A stretch of 64,000 nucleotides of DNA, from contig NZ_JAGIQA010000010.1 of assembly GCF_017814975.1 (NCBI RefSeq), positions 184,549-248,548 on the forward strand, read 5' to 3'. Below, piece after piece: positions 1 to 9,258 of the stretch. Position numbers and translations under genes: made by a program. Numbering within the stretch: the first letter of the stretch is position 1; every line of letters begins with the position of its first letter. The notes beneath the pieces are model-generated. The model searched no databases. It saw nothing but the letters and a program-made list of their open reading frames with translations, and had not been told where the DNA came from. Origin of the DNA: Cupriavidus consociatus (GTDB lineage: Bacteria > Pseudomonadota > Gammaproteobacteria > Burkholderiales > Burkholderiaceae).

Positions 1-52
1 CGTACTGGGCGGCAAGGCGGTCGAGCAGCTCGGGGTGGGCGGCCAGCTTCAT
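1..52 (-). CDS. Probable anti-sigma factor, N-terminal fragment (cut by window edge)
   Basis: An ATG at 52..50 opens a frame reading MKLAAHPELLDRLAAQY before the window ends. The ATG overlaps the TGA stop of the sigma factor (ATGA), so the two genes are translationally coupled. Anti-sigma factors of the RskA/ChrR-like class often begin with a short helix of the type L-x-x-L-A-A-x-Y and lie directly behind their ECF sigma gene. Only 17 codons are visible, so the assignment rests mostly on position. Confidence 0.55.
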   Translation of the reverse strand, partial: MKLAAHPELLDRLAAQY

Positions 53-666
53 GTCGCCGCCTCCATGCAGTGGCGCAGCCGTTCCAGGCCGCGGCGCACC
101 CAGGACTTGACCGTGCCCAGCGGCACGCGTAGCCGCGCCGCCAGTTCGGCATGGCTCAGGTCGTGCAGGTACGCCAGCACGATGGCCTGCCGCTGCGGCT
201 GCTCCAGCCGTTGCAGGCAGCGGTTCAGCGCGCGCGCCTGCTGGCTGGCATCGGCCAGTTCGGCGGGCCCGGCGGCGGCGTCGGCCAGCCACTCGCCCAG
301 GTCTTCTTCCAGCTCGACGGTCTGCGCCACGCGCGCGGCGGCGGCGCGGCGCAGGCAGTCGAGCGCCCGGTTGCGCACGATCGCGGTCATCCAGGTCATC
401 GGCGCGGCCAGGTGCGGCCGGTAGTCGCCGGCGTGGTGCCAGATGCTGACAAAGCTTTCCTGCACGACGTCCTCCGCCCAATCGCGCCTGCCGGTGATAC
501 GCAGGGCGAGGCCAAACAGTTTCGTTGCGGTGAGGTCATAGAGGCCGCGCAGGGCCTGGCGGTCGCCCACGGCCACGGCCTGCAGCAGTGCCTCCAGCCG
601 ATCGGGACTGGCAGGCGCGGCATAGGACGGCTGGGAAGCGGACGGCACCGGGACGGGTCCTCGCAA
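49..666 (-). CDS. ECF-type RNA polymerase sigma factor (SigK-like)
   Basis: A 205-residue protein with the two-domain ECF sigma layout. Region 2 lies around residues 35-95 (LYDLTATKLFGLALRI, then WAEDVVQESFVSIW, the core-binding and -10 recognition part). Region 4 lies around residues 145-200 (LEQPQRQAIVLAYLHDLSHAE, then RVPLGTVKSWVRRGLERLR, the helix-turn-helix for -35 recognition). The length fits the family. It overlaps the start of a probable anti-sigma gene, so activity is probably controlled by sequestration. The ferritin-like exported protein transcribed divergently from 793 is a possible target, but no promoter was matched to it. Confidence 0.9.
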   Translation of the reverse strand: MRGPVPVPSASQPSYAAPASPDRLEALLQAVAVGDRQALRGLYDLTATKLFGLALRITGRRDWAEDVVQESFVSIWHHAGDYRPHLAAPMTWMTAIVRNRALDCLRRAAAARVAQTVELEEDLGEWLADAAAGPAELADASQQARALNRCLQRLEQPQRQAIVLAYLHDLSHAELAARLRVPLGTVKSWVRRGLERLRHCMEAAT

Positions 667-792
667 GGGAGCTTTGCCGGATTATAGGTAGCGCCGCATC
701 CAAACGCGCGGCGCGTGCGTAGAAGTGACAGGCGCAAGCCCGGCACCCCGGCCAACGGGGCGCCACGTTGTCATCCCTCACAGGAGAACACC
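667..792. promoter_or_regulatory. Divergent intergenic region, sigma factor / ferritin-like gene
   Basis: These 126 bases separate the divergent starts of the sigma factor and the ferritin-like gene and must hold promoters for one or both. A clear ribosome binding site (CAGGAGAACACC) lies just before the ATG at 793. I could not assign a -35/-10 pair with confidence. Confidence 0.4.
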
Positions 793-1404
793 ATGGACCG
801 CATGTCACAGACACCCGCGCACGAGGCGGGAACCATCGTCACGCTGCCGGATGCCCGCCGGCGGGGCTTGCTCAAGGCGCCCGGCCTGTTCGCGCTCGGC
901 TCGCTGGCCGTCATCACGCTCGGGGAGTCGATGCCGGCGTGGGCGCAGACGCAGTCGGGCAGCACCCGGGACGACATCAATATCCTGAACACCGCGCTGG
1001 GGCTGGAATACCAGGCCATCGCCGCCTACCAGGTCGGCGCCGAAAGCGGGCTGCTGCAGAAGCCGGTGCTGGCCACCGCGGTGAAGTTCCAGGACCACCA
1101 CAAGGCCCATGCGCAGGTGCTGGCCGGGACGGTGTCGAAGCTGGGTGGAACGCCGGTGGTGGCGAAGAAAGCGTCGGAATACAAGTTCCCGACCGAGAGC
1201 CTGAAGAACCAGGCCGATGTGCTGCGCTTCGCCGCCGGGCTGGAGAAGGGCGCGACCGCCGCCTACCTTGGGGTGCTGCCCAACTTCCACAATCGCGAGC
1301 TGACCCGGGCCGCCGGCAGCATCCTCGGGGACGAGGCAATGCACTGGGCCGTCCTGCTGCATGCCCTGGGCGAGGACCCGGTGCCGGGGGCGTTTGTGGG
1401 CTGA
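793..1404 (+). CDS. Exported ferritin-like domain protein
   Basis: The ATG at 793 was chosen because AGGAG lies eight bases upstream; the 203-residue product starts MDRMSQTP. Residues about 20-52 form a signal peptide with a Tat-like RRRGLLK motif, a hydrophobic core and an AWAQ cleavage site, so the protein is predicted to be periplasmic. The mature part is a four-helix ferritin-like bundle with likely metal ligands in order: E in LEYQAIAAY, DHHKAH, E in LEKGATAAYLG, and E..H in GDEAMHW. It resembles the Ferritin_2 family, whose substrates are mostly unknown. It is divergent from an ECF sigma factor, which suggests a stress-response role (inference). Confidence 0.75.
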   Translation: MDRMSQTPAHEAGTIVTLPDARRRGLLKAPGLFALGSLAVITLGESMPAWAQTQSGSTRDDINILNTALGLEYQAIAAYQVGAESGLLQKPVLATAVKFQDHHKAHAQVLAGTVSKLGGTPVVAKKASEYKFPTESLKNQADVLRFAAGLEKGATAAYLGVLPNFHNRELTRAAGSILGDEAMHWAVLLHALGEDPVPGAFVG

Positions 1405-1442
1405 GGCGTTTAGATCGGCTGAATTGGCTGAAACTTGCCGAT

Positions 1443-1637
1443 TGTTTGCTCCCCTCTCCCGCTAGCGGGAGAGGGGCAGGGGGTGAGGGCAGGCGTTGGC
1501 AGGCCTGCAGGGGGTCGATTTGCCGGCAGATCGGGGTCTGGCACCGGGGAGGCCGCCCGCCCGTTGCAGGCGCCAGCCCTCACCCCCGGCCCCTCTCCCA
1601 CTGCGCGGGAGAGGGGTGCAAACCGGCAGCCTGACCG
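1443..1637. repeat. Inverted pair of GC-rich intergenic hairpin repeats
   Basis: Two copies of one element face each other in the gap between the ferritin-like gene and ppc. Copy A is a perfect 26-base palindrome at 1451-1476 with arms CCCCTCTCCC/GGGAGAGGGG. Copy B at 1590-1616 has the same ten-base arms around a seven-base loop and lies in the opposite orientation. Both share the flanking words GTTTGC on one side and GGGGTGAGGGC on the other when aligned. A third partial copy lies at 59670-59711. The hairpins may also stop transcription between the convergent genes, though no T-run follows. Confidence 0.8.
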
Positions 1638-1643
1638 CGGCCG

Positions 1644-4600
1644 TCACCCCGTATTGCGCAACCCCGCCGCCACCCCATTGATCGTCAGGTGGATCCCCCG
1701 CCGTACGCGGATATCGTCGCCGTCCTTGCCCGCCCGGTAGCGCTTCAGCAATTCCACCTGCAGGTGGTTCAGCGGATCCAGGTAGGCAAAGCGGTTCTTG
1801 ATCGACCGCGCCAGCAGCGGGTTGTCCGCCAGCCGGTCCTGGTGCCCGGTGATCAGCGCCAGCATCTCGCTGGTCAGGTGCCATTCCTTGCTGATGCGGT
1901 TGAACACGTTGCGGCGCAGCGCCGCGTCGTCGCACAGCTGCGCGTAGCGCGAAGCCACCGCCAGGTCGGTCTTGGCTAGCACCATGTCCATGTTGGACAG
2001 CAGCGTGGAGAAGAACGGCCAGGTCTTGACCATGCGGCGCAGCGTGGTGACGGCGGACTTGCGGGCCTTGTCGTCCGGCGCGCGGTCCAGCAGCGCCTTC
2101 ACCGCGCTGCCGAAGCCGTACCAGCCCGGCAGCAGCAGCCGGCACTGGCCCCACGAGAAGCCCCACGGGATCGCCCGCAGGTCTTCGATGCGGCGGTGCT
2201 TCTTGTCCATCAGCTTGCGCGACGCCGGGCGCGAACCCAGGTTCAGGTCGGCGATCTCGGTGATCGGCGTGGTGGCGAAGAAGTAGTCCTTGAAGCCCGG
2301 GGTCTCGTAGACCAGGTCGCGGTAGGCCGAGAAGGCGCGGTCGGACAGCTGCTGCATCACCGCCTCGAACATGTCGAGGTCCTTGGGCGCGTTCTGCTGC
2401 GGCAGCAGCGACGCTTCCAGTGTCGCGGCGACCACCGTCTCCAGGTTGCGCCGGCCGATCTCGGCGTTGGCGAACTTGCTGTTGATGATCTCGCCCTGCT
2501 CGGTCAGGCGGATCTGGCCGTTGACCGTGCCCGGCGGCTGCGACAGGATCGCGTCGTAGGTCGGGCCGCCGCCGCGGCCGACCGTGCCGCCGCGGCCATG
2601 GAACAGGCGCAGCTTGACCTTGCGTTCCTCGAACAGCTGCACCAGCGCCAGCTCGGCCTTGTACAGCTCCCAGTTGGAGGTCAGGAAGCCGCCGTCCTTG
2701 TTGGAGTCCGAATAGCCGAGCATCACTTCCTGCTCGACGCCATGGTGAGCGATCACCGAATCGAAGCCCGGCAGGTCCAGCAGCGACTGCATGATGCCGG
2801 CGGCGTTGCGCAAGTCCTCGATGGTCTCGAACAGCGGGATCACCATCAGTTCCATGCGCGCCGGGTCGGACTTGCTGCCCAGCGTGCCCTGCAGCATGCC
2901 GGACTCCTTCTGCAGCAGCATCACTTCGACCAGGTCCGACAGCGTCTCGGTGTGCGAGATGATGTAGTTGCGCGCGATGCGCTTGCCGTAGCGCTTGCGC
3001 AGCTCGCGCGCGGCGGCAAAGATCGCCAGTTCCTTGCGGGTCTGCTCGGAGTACTCATGCCACGGCAGCGTCAGCAGGCGCGGCTGGCGCAGCTCGGCCA
3101 GCAGCAGTTCCAGCTTGCGCTGCTCGGGCAGGGCGGCGTAGTCGGCGGCAATGCCCGCGGCGGCGAACAGCTCGGCGATGACGGCTTCGTGCACGTCCGA
3201 CACCTGGCGCATGTCGACCGACGCCAGGTGGAAGCCGAACACGCCGATGGCCCGCGCCAGCGCGTCGATGCGCGCGCCTGCCAGTGCCTGGCCGTGGTTT
3301 TCGCGCAGCGAGTCGATCACCACCTGCACGTCGGCGGCGAAGGCCTCGGCGTTGTCATAGGGCTCGGCCGGCGCCACCGGGCGGCGCGGCGCGGCATGGC
3401 CGGTCAGCGTCTTGCAGGTGGCGGCCAGGCGCGCGTAGATGCCGATCAGCGCACGGCGATACGGCTCGTCGGCGCGATGCTCGGAATGGTCGGGCGAGCG
3501 CTCGGCCAGTGCCAGCAGTTCGGCGCTGGCATCGACCATCAGCGTCGACATCGACAGCTCGGCGCCCAGCGCATGGACTTCATCCAGGTACCAGTCCAGG
3601 ATCATCTGGGCCTGCTGGCTGGAGGCATGCTCGAGGGTCTCGGCGGTCACGTTGGGATTGCCGTCGCGGTCGCCACCGATCCACGAGCCCATCTGCAGGA
3701 ATGGCGCCAGCGGCGCCGGCTGCGTGCCCGGGTTGCCTTTACGCTTGCGCGTGGCCGGGAATACCGCGGCGATGTCTTCTTCCAGTTCCGTCATCAGTCG
3801 CGGGATGCCGCGCAGGAAGCAGGTGCGGTAGTACGACAGCGCGTTGTCGATCTCGTCAGCCACCGTCAGGCGCGCGTCGCGCAGCATGCGGGTCTGCCAC
3901 AGCGTGGTGACCTTGGCGCGCAGCTGGGCGGTGTTGTGCTCGCGCTCGCGCGCGGTGGTCGGCAGGTCGCGCTCGGCCAGCAGGCGGGCGATCTCGCGCT
4001 CTGCGTCCAGGATGCTCTTGCGCTGGACTTCGGTCGGGTGCGCGGTCAGCACCGGCACGATCAGCGCCTCGTCCAGGAACTTGCGCAGCTGCTTGCCGGT
4101 GACGCCGGCGGCGTCGATCTTCTCCAGCGCGTGCTGCAGGCTGCCGGCCTGCGGCGGCGAGCCGGCCAGCGCATGCACGCGGCGGCGGCGGTTATGGTGC
4201 TGGTCCTCGGCGATATTGGCCAGGTGCGAGAAATAGCTGAATGCGCGCACAACCTGGTTGGTCTGGTCGCGCGACAGGCGCTTGAGCAGGCGGTCCAGCT
4301 CGGCGCCGGCGGCGCGGTCGTTCTCGCGGCGGAAGCGCACCGCGGTCTGGCGGATGGTCTCGACCACCTCGAAGGCGGCGTCGCCTTCCTGTTCGCGCAG
4401 GCACTCGCCGAGCAGGCGGCCCAGGAAGCGGATGTCCTCGCGCAGCGGCAGATCCTTGTCAGGGGTGCGGCGGCCGGCGGCGGCCGCGACGGTGGTTCCG
4501 TTGCTCGACACGATGGAAAGCTGGGGTTTGGTGACGCGCTTCGCGGTGCGTGAGGAAGCGCCGCTGGTGCCTTCGGTGCTGCTGCGGCGGGCCGCGCGGG

Positions 4601-4739
4601 TCGGTTTGGTGGCGGATGCGCCATTTGCTTCACCCAGGCCGGCGGCCGGATTCTTCGCGGCGGAAGCGCCGGCGGATGTGCCCGAAGCGCCCGAAGCGGC
4701 GGTCTTGCGGCCAGTGGGGCGCGCAGCGTGCTGCGTCAT
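1644..4739 (-). CDS. ppc: Phosphoenolpyruvate carboxylase
   Basis: Anaplerotic carboxylation of PEP to oxaloacetate in the cytosol. The protein has 1031 residues against about 880-930 in most relatives. The catalytic motifs are all present: [11 protein letters not shown] (catalytic His 234), [15 protein letters not shown] (351-365), [13 protein letters not shown] (672-684), [17 protein letters not shown] (713-729), and the invariant C-terminal NTG. The extra length is an Ala/Ser/Thr/Lys-rich N-terminal tail of about 95 residues before [13 protein letters not shown]. The start at 4739 is supported by GAGGAG six bases upstream. It is divergent from hemC across 70 bases. Confidence 0.97.
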   Translation of the reverse strand: MTQHAARPTGRKTAASGASGTSAGASAAKNPAAGLGEANGASATKPTRAARRSSTEGTSGASSRTAKRVTKPQLSIVSSNGTTVAAAAGRRTPDKDLPLREDIRFLGRLLGECLREQEGDAAFEVVETIRQTAVRFRRENDRAAGAELDRLLKRLSRDQTNQVVRAFSYFSHLANIAEDQHHNRRRRVHALAGSPPQAGSLQHALEKIDAAGVTGKQLRKFLDEALIVPVLTAHPTEVQRKSILDAEREIARLLAERDLPTTAREREHNTAQLRAKVTTLWQTRMLRDARLTVADEIDNALSYYRTCFLRGIPRLMTELEEDIAAVFPATRKRKGNPGTQPAPLAPFLQMGSWIGGDRDGNPNVTAETLEHASSQQAQMILDWYLDEVHALGAELSMSTLMVDASAELLALAERSPDHSEHRADEPYRRALIGIYARLAATCKTLTGHAAPRRPVAPAEPYDNAEAFAADVQVVIDSLRENHGQALAGARIDALARAIGVFGFHLASVDMRQVSDVHEAVIAELFAAAGIAADYAALPEQRKLELLLAELRQPRLLTLPWHEYSEQTRKELAIFAAARELRKRYGKRIARNYIISHTETLSDLVEVMLLQKESGMLQGTLGSKSDPARMELMVIPLFETIEDLRNAAGIMQSLLDLPGFDSVIAHHGVEQEVMLGYSDSNKDGGFLTSNWELYKAELALVQLFEERKVKLRLFHGRGGTVGRGGGPTYDAILSQPPGTVNGQIRLTEQGEIINSKFANAEIGRRNLETVVAATLEASLLPQQNAPKDLDMFEAVMQQLSDRAFSAYRDLVYETPGFKDYFFATTPITEIADLNLGSRPASRKLMDKKHRRIEDLRAIPWGFSWGQCRLLLPGWYGFGSAVKALLDRAPDDKARKSAVTTLRRMVKTWPFFSTLLSNMDMVLAKTDLAVASRYAQLCDDAALRRNVFNRISKEWHLTSEMLALITGHQDRLADNPLLARSIKNRFAYLDPLNHLQVELLKRYRAGKDGDDIRVRRGIHLTINGVAAGLRNTG

Positions 4740-4809
4740 GCAATCTCCTCGTCTGCTTATCTGATATATGGTGCGGAGCGGCTATTGGGTCGCGTGCTAC
4801 CATTCACGG
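4740..4809. promoter_or_regulatory. Divergent ppc/hemC intergenic region
   Basis: A 70-base gap between two divergent starts, so both promoters must be compact or lie partly inside the genes. The ppc side carries the GAGGAG ribosome binding site. The middle part is AT-richer (TTATCTGATATATGG, 4757-4771) and could hold a -10 element, but I cannot assign a spaced -35. Confidence 0.35.
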
Positions 4810-5829
4810 ATGCAAGCATCCGCCACCCCGTCTTCCTCTACCGCCGTCGTGTCTAGCAACCTTCCGCAAAAGCTCGTCATTGCCTCCCGCGAGAGCCGTC
4901 TGGCCATGTGGCAGGCTGAACATGTGCGTGCTGCGTTGCAACAATACTATCCCGCGTGCGACGTGTCCATTCTTGGCATGACCACGCGCGGAGACCAGAT
5001 TCTAGACCGTACGCTGTCGAAAGTCGGCGGCAAGGGTTTGTTTGTCAAGGAACTGGAGTTCGCGATGGACGAAGGCCGCGCGGACCTGGCGGTGCATTCG
5101 CTCAAGGATGTGCCGATGGAACTGCCCGCCGGCTTCGCGCTGACCGCCGTCATGGAGCGCGAAGACCCCCGCGACGCGCTGGTTTCGAACAGCTTCGCCT
5201 CGCTCGACGAGATGCCGCCCGGCACCGTGGTCGGCACCTCCAGCCTGCGCCGCGAGGCCCTGCTGCGCACCCGCTATCCGCACCTGGTGGTCAAGCCGCT
5301 GCGCGGCAACCTCGACACGCGGCTGGGCAAGCTCGACCGCGGCGAATATGGCGCCATCATCCTGGCCGCCGCGGGGCTCAAGCGCCTGGGCTTGCATGAC
5401 CGCATCCGCGCGCTGATCCCCGTCGAATCGTCGCTGCCTGCTGCCGGGCAGGGCGCGCTTGGCATCGAGATCCCTGCCAACCGCCCCGAGCTGGCCGCAT
5501 GGCTGGCTTCGCTCAACCACCAGCCGACACTGCTGGCCGTGACTGCGGAACGTGCCGTGGCGCGCATGCTGGGCGGTTCGTGCCAGGTGCCGCTGGCCGC
5601 CCACGCATACTGGGAAGGCGACCAGCTCAAGCTTGATGCCTTTGTCGGGATGCCCGACGGCACGCGCGGCCTGCGCGCCGCGGCCGCAGGCCCGGCCGCC
5701 GATCTGGCCGCCGCCGAGGCGCTGGGCCAGGCCTGTGCGCGCGACCTGCTTGCGCAAGGGGCCGAAGCGATTCTCGCCGCGCTCGACGATCGGGCAGCCG
5801 GCTCGCCCGGCACGCAAGCACCCGCCTGA
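4810..5829 (+). CDS. hemC: Porphobilinogen deaminase (hydroxymethylbilane synthase)
   Basis: Polymerises four porphobilinogens to hydroxymethylbilane, cytosolic, in tetrapyrrole synthesis. With the ATG at 4810 the protein has 339 residues. Family motifs: [15 protein letters not shown] near the N-terminus, [50 protein letters not shown], and [16 protein letters not shown], whose cysteine carries the dipyrromethane cofactor. An in-frame ATG at 4768 would add 14 unconserved residues, and neither start has a strong ribosome binding site. It is followed nine bases later by hemDX and then hemY, a haem operon. Confidence 0.97.
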   Translation: MQASATPSSSTAVVSSNLPQKLVIASRESRLAMWQAEHVRAALQQYYPACDVSILGMTTRGDQILDRTLSKVGGKGLFVKELEFAMDEGRADLAVHSLKDVPMELPAGFALTAVMEREDPRDALVSNSFASLDEMPPGTVVGTSSLRREALLRTRYPHLVVKPLRGNLDTRLGKLDRGEYGAIILAAAGLKRLGLHDRIRALIPVESSLPAAGQGALGIEIPANRPELAAWLASLNHQPTLLAVTAERAVARMLGGSCQVPLAAHAYWEGDQLKLDAFVGMPDGTRGLRAAAAGPAADLAAAEALGQACARDLLAQGAEAILAALDDRAAGSPGTQAPA

Positions 5830-5838
5830 GGCTGACCG

Positions 5839-8046
5839 ATGCCCCGCCCGACCGTCGTTGTCACACGACCCGCCGGGCAGTCCCGGCAACTGACCGAGGC
5901 GCTGCAGGCCGCCGGTCTCGACGTGCTCAGCTTTCCGCTGCTGGCGATCGGCCCGGCCGCCGACGATGCGCCGCTGCGCGCGGCGCTGACGCGGCTAGAT
6001 CAATTTGCGCTGGTGGTCTTTGTCAGTCCCAACGCCATTGCCTATGCGCTGGATGCGCTGGCCGGCGTGCAGGGCGCCGCCACGGCGCAATGGCCGGCGC
6101 AGGTGCCGGCCGCTGTGGTGGGTCCGGCCAGCGTGGCGGCGTTGGCCGAGCGTGGCATCGCGCCGCCGACCTGCCGGGTGATCGCGCCGGCCGGCGCCGC
6201 CGCGAACGGGCAGGGCGCCGATGACGCCGGCGACAACGGCCATCATGGCCTCAATCACGACTCGAACCACGACTCGAACCACGACGCCGATGGCCCGCGC
6301 TTCGATTCCGAGGCACTCTGGGCCCGGCTCGATCCCGCCGCGCTCGCCGGCAAGCCCGTCCTGATCGTCCGCGGTAACGGCGGCCGCGACTGGCTCGGCG
6401 ACCGCCTGCGTGAAGCCGGCGCCCAGGTCGAGGCCGTCGAGGCCTACCGGCGCACGCTGCCCGAGCCCGGGGCCATGCAATGGCAGGCCGTGCGCGACAG
6501 CCTGCAGGCGGGCGCGCCGCCCCATGTATGGCTGCTGACCAGCTCCGAAGCCGTGCGTAACCTCGACACGCTCGCTCGTCAACAGCTTTCACCGCAGGAA
6601 AATGCCGGCCTGCGGCAGGTGCAGTGCATCGCGCCGCATGCGAGAATCGCCGAACAAGCGCTGGCACTGGGCTTCAGCCACATCCTGCGCGCCGCGCCGG
6701 GCGATGCCGGCCTGCTCGCGGCGTGCCTGCAATGGGCGGATGCCCACGCCGGTCCGGTGCCGGCCCCGGTGCCCGCTGTGCCTGAAGCTCGCGGTGCGTC
6801 CGGTGTATCTGGTGCATCCGGCCGCGCCAGCGCGATAACAGACACCGACCCGGCGCGCGCCGGGGCACCGGCGCTCGCGCCGGCTGTCGCAGTCCCTGCA
6901 ACGTCAACGAAGGTCGAACGCGTGACGCAAGAAACCACGTCCTCCTCCGCTACGCCGCCGCCCTCGGCGGCCTCCGCGCCCGCTCCGGGCCCCGGCGCTC
7001 CCGCTTCGTCCGCCGGCCACCTTGCCGCCGCGCGCAAGCCCGCGGCGCTGTGGGCCCTGGTGGCCGTGCTGGTGGTCGCCACCGCCGGCGGCTTCTGGTG
7101 GCTGCAGCAGCGCGTGGACCACCTGACCGGCGAACTGGCCCGGCGCCAGCAAAGCAACGATGCGCTGGTGCAGGAGTCGCGCGTGCTGACGCGCAATGCG
7201 CAGGACACCGTCAAGGAACTGCAGGCCAAGGTCGGCGCGCTCGAGAACCAGGTCGGCGAGACCCGCGACAAGCAGGTGGCGCTGGAGCAGGTCTACCAGG
7301 ACCTGATGCGCAACCGCGACGACTGGGAAATCGCCGAGATCCAGCAACTGCTGACCAACGCCGGCCAGCAGTTGCAGCTGACCGGCAACGTGCAGGTCGC
7401 GCTGGCCGCGCTGCAGAGCGCCGACGCGCGCCTGGCGCGCGCCGACAAGCCGCAGTACAACCTGCTGCGCCGTGCCATCGCCCGCGACATCGCGCGCATG
7501 AAGGCCGTGCCCGACACCGACCTGACCGGCGCCGCGATCAAACTGGACGAAGCCATCAACCAGGTCGACGCGCTGCCGCTGCTGTCCAGCGAACGCATGC
7601 TCGAACGCACCGAGGCCGATGCCCGCAAGGATGGCGCGGCCGGCAAGGGCGGCGCCAGCGCCCCGGCGGCGGCTGCTGCCACCAACGGCTGGTTCTCCCG
7701 CCTGTGGACCTACCTGCGCGATGAAATGGCCCAGGTCGTCCGCATCCGCAAGGTCGATGATGCCGAGGCGCTGCTGCTGTCCGGCGACCAGGGCTGGTTC
7801 CTGCGCGAGAACGTCAAGCTGCGCCTGCTCAATGCGCGGCTGGCGCTGCTGTCGCGCAACGAGCCGGTGTTCCGCAATGACCTGGCCGCGGCGCAGGCGA
7901 TGATCGGCCGCTATTTCGACACCAAGTCGCGCCGCGTGCAGGGCGTGCTGACCCTGCTCAGGCAGGCACAGGCAGGCGCGGTGACGGTGCAGCTGCCGAC
8001 CATGTCCGAGAGCCTGGGCGCGTTGAACGCCCTGAAGAAGGAGTAA
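5839..8046 (+). CDS. hemDX: Fused uroporphyrinogen-III synthase / HemX-type membrane protein
   Basis: One 735-codon frame joins two functions. Residues 1 to about 300 are uroporphyrinogen-III synthase (VVVTRPAGQSRQLTEALQ at the start, VLIVRGNGGRDWLGDRLREAG, YRRTLPEP, WLLTSSEAVRNL), which closes and inverts ring D. After a Pro/Ala-rich linker a single membrane segment (ALWALVAVLVVATAGGFWWL) leads into a long coiled coil and the HemX domain, usual for betaproteobacteria. Such fusions are often mislabelled as including a C-methyltransferase; no SUMT motif is visible. Residues about 117-155 form a Gly/Asn/His/Asp-rich insert with a DNA tandem repeat. The start is preceded by GAGG; hemY follows after four bases. 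Confidence 0.93.
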   Translation: MPRPTVVVTRPAGQSRQLTEALQAAGLDVLSFPLLAIGPAADDAPLRAALTRLDQFALVVFVSPNAIAYALDALAGVQGAATAQWPAQVPAAVVGPASVAALAERGIAPPTCRVIAPAGAAANGQGADDAGDNGHHGLNHDSNHDSNHDADGPRFDSEALWARLDPAALAGKPVLIVRGNGGRDWLGDRLREAGAQVEAVEAYRRTLPEPGAMQWQAVRDSLQAGAPPHVWLLTSSEAVRNLDTLARQQLSPQENAGLRQVQCIAPHARIAEQALALGFSHILRAAPGDAGLLAACLQWADAHAGPVPAPVPAVPEARGASGVSGASGRASAITDTDPARAGAPALAPAVAVPATSTKVERVTQETTSSSATPPPSAASAPAPGPGAPASSAGHLAAARKPAALWALVAVLVVATAGGFWWLQQRVDHLTGELARRQQSNDALVQESRVLTRNAQDTVKELQAKVGALENQVGETRDKQVALEQVYQDLMRNRDDWEIAEIQQLLTNAGQQLQLTGNVQVALAALQSADARLARADKPQYNLLRRAIARDIARMKAVPDTDLTGAAIKLDEAINQVDALPLLSSERMLERTEADARKDGAAGKGGASAPAAAAATNGWFSRLWTYLRDEMAQVVRIRKVDDAEALLLSGDQGWFLRENVKLRLLNARLALLSRNEPVFRNDLAAAQAMIGRYFDTKSRRVQGVLTLLRQAQAGAVTVQLPTMSESLGALNALKKE
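6253..6288 (+). repeat. Three 12-bp tandem units inside hemDX
   Basis: Three near-identical 12-base units (AATCACGACTCG, AACCACGACTCG, AACCACGACGCC) encode a repeating Asn-His-Asp-Ser/Ala tetrapeptide in the loop of the uroporphyrinogen-III synthase half. The frame is kept, so copy-number change would lengthen or shorten the loop by four residues. It looks like slippage-prone expansion in a non-catalytic surface loop. Confidence 0.85.
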
Positions 8047-8050
8047 GCCC

Positions 8051-9241
8051 ATGCGCCTTCTGTTCTGGGTTGCGGTCCTGTTCGGCGGCGCCGTCGGGCT
8101 GGCGCTGTTCACGCAGTTCAACCACAGCAATGTGGTGCTGTTCTATCCACCGTACCGCGTCGAGCTGTCGCTGAACCTGGCGCTGGCCTTGCTGCTGCTG
8201 CTGTTCTTCGTGGTCTGGACGGTGATGTCCACCATCCGCCATCTGGGCGAGATGCCGCGCCGCGCCGCCGCCTACCGCGAGCGCAGCCGCATGAGCAAGG
8301 CGCAGGCGGCGCTGCGCGAGTCGATCGAAAACCTGTTCGCCGGCCGCTTTGCCCGCGCCGAACGCTGCGCGCGCGAGGCCCAGTCGTGGGAAGACCAGGC
8401 CCAGACCGCCGCGCTGATCGGCGCGCGCGCCGCGCACCGGATGCAGGAGACCGACCGGCGCGACGCCTGGATGTCGCAGGTCACCGATCCCGAGCGCGAG
8501 CAGGCCCGGCTGGTGTCGATGGCCGAGCTGCTCGTCGATGCCCGCGACGCCGACGGCGCGCTGGAAACCATCGCCCAGCTGCAGGCGCAGGGCGCGCGCC
8601 AGATCCACGTGCAGCGCATCGCGCTGCGCGCGCACCAGCACCTGAAAAACTGGTCAGAAGTGCTGCGCCTGGCGCGCTCGCTGGAGAAGCGCAACGCGCT
8701 GCATCCGGTGCTGGCGCTGCGGCTCAAGCAGATGGCGGTCGAGGCCATGCTCGACGAGCGCCGCCACGATGCCGACGCCCTGGGCGAGTTCTGGCGCTCG
8801 CTGTCCGCCGACGAACGCCGCGCCACGCGCATCGCCGAACCCGCCGCGCGCTACTTCGCTGCGCTGGGCCGCCAGAACGAAGCCCGCCGCATCATCGAGG
8901 ACGCGCTCAAGTTCAACTGGGACAGCCGCCTGGTGCTGCGCTATGCCGACTGCGCCGTGCCCGGCCACGCGCTGCCCCAGATCCAGCAGGCCGAGAAATG
9001 GCTGGCCGGGCATCCCGCCGACGCCGACCTCTACTACACGCTGGGCGTGTTGTGCCTGGGCGAGAAGCTGTGGGGCAAGGCCCAGTCCAGCTTCGAGCGC
9101 GCGCTGAAGTACGCCGATATCGACCAGCAGCGCCGGCTGCGCGTGCGCACGCACCTGGCGCTGGCGCGGCTGTTCGAGGAAACCGAGCGTTTCGAGGACG
9201 CGCAGCGGCACTATCGCGAAAGCGCCATGCTGGCGGCCTGA
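8051..9241 (+). CDS. hemY: HemY-type membrane TPR protein
   Basis: A 396-residue inner-membrane protein of the HemY family found behind hemC/D/X in proteobacteria. The first 60 residues hold two membrane segments (LLFWVAVLFGGAVGLALFTQ and LSLNLALALLLLLFFVVWTV) flanking the conserved YRVELSLN stretch. The remainder is TPR-like helices (NEARRIIEDALK, AEKWLAGHPADADLYYTLG, AQSSFERALKYAD). This is the proteobacterial HemY, not the Bacillus protoporphyrinogen oxidase of the same name; its biochemical role is unsettled. AAGGAG precedes the start, four bases after hemDX. Confidence 0.93.
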   Translation: MRLLFWVAVLFGGAVGLALFTQFNHSNVVLFYPPYRVELSLNLALALLLLLFFVVWTVMSTIRHLGEMPRRAAAYRERSRMSKAQAALRESIENLFAGRFARAERCAREAQSWEDQAQTAALIGARAAHRMQETDRRDAWMSQVTDPEREQARLVSMAELLVDARDADGALETIAQLQAQGARQIHVQRIALRAHQHLKNWSEVLRLARSLEKRNALHPVLALRLKQMAVEAMLDERRHDADALGEFWRSLSADERRATRIAEPAARYFAALGRQNEARRIIEDALKFNWDSRLVLRYADCAVPGHALPQIQQAEKWLAGHPADADLYYTLGVLCLGEKLWGKAQSSFERALKYADIDQQRRLRVRTHLALARLFEETERFEDAQRHYRESAMLAA

Positions 9242-9258
9242 GCAGCCGGCTCCGACAC

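Noticed and set aside
2196..4553. 785-codon open frame on the plus strand
   Set aside because: It lies entirely antisense to ppc, which has all catalytic motifs. The translation is Gln/Arg/His-rich without any recognisable domain, as expected from GC-rich third-position bias in the complementary frame.
5839..8046. Uroporphyrin-III C-methyltransferase function for the HemX half
   Set aside because: HemX proteins are often labelled this way, but no SAM-binding SUMT motif is visible; the region is a membrane anchor, coiled coil and HemX domain.
6904..8130. 408-codon minus-strand frame over the HemX half of hemDX
   Set aside because: Antisense shadow; Gln/Arg/Leu-rich with no family resemblance, while the plus-strand frame has a clear HemX domain.
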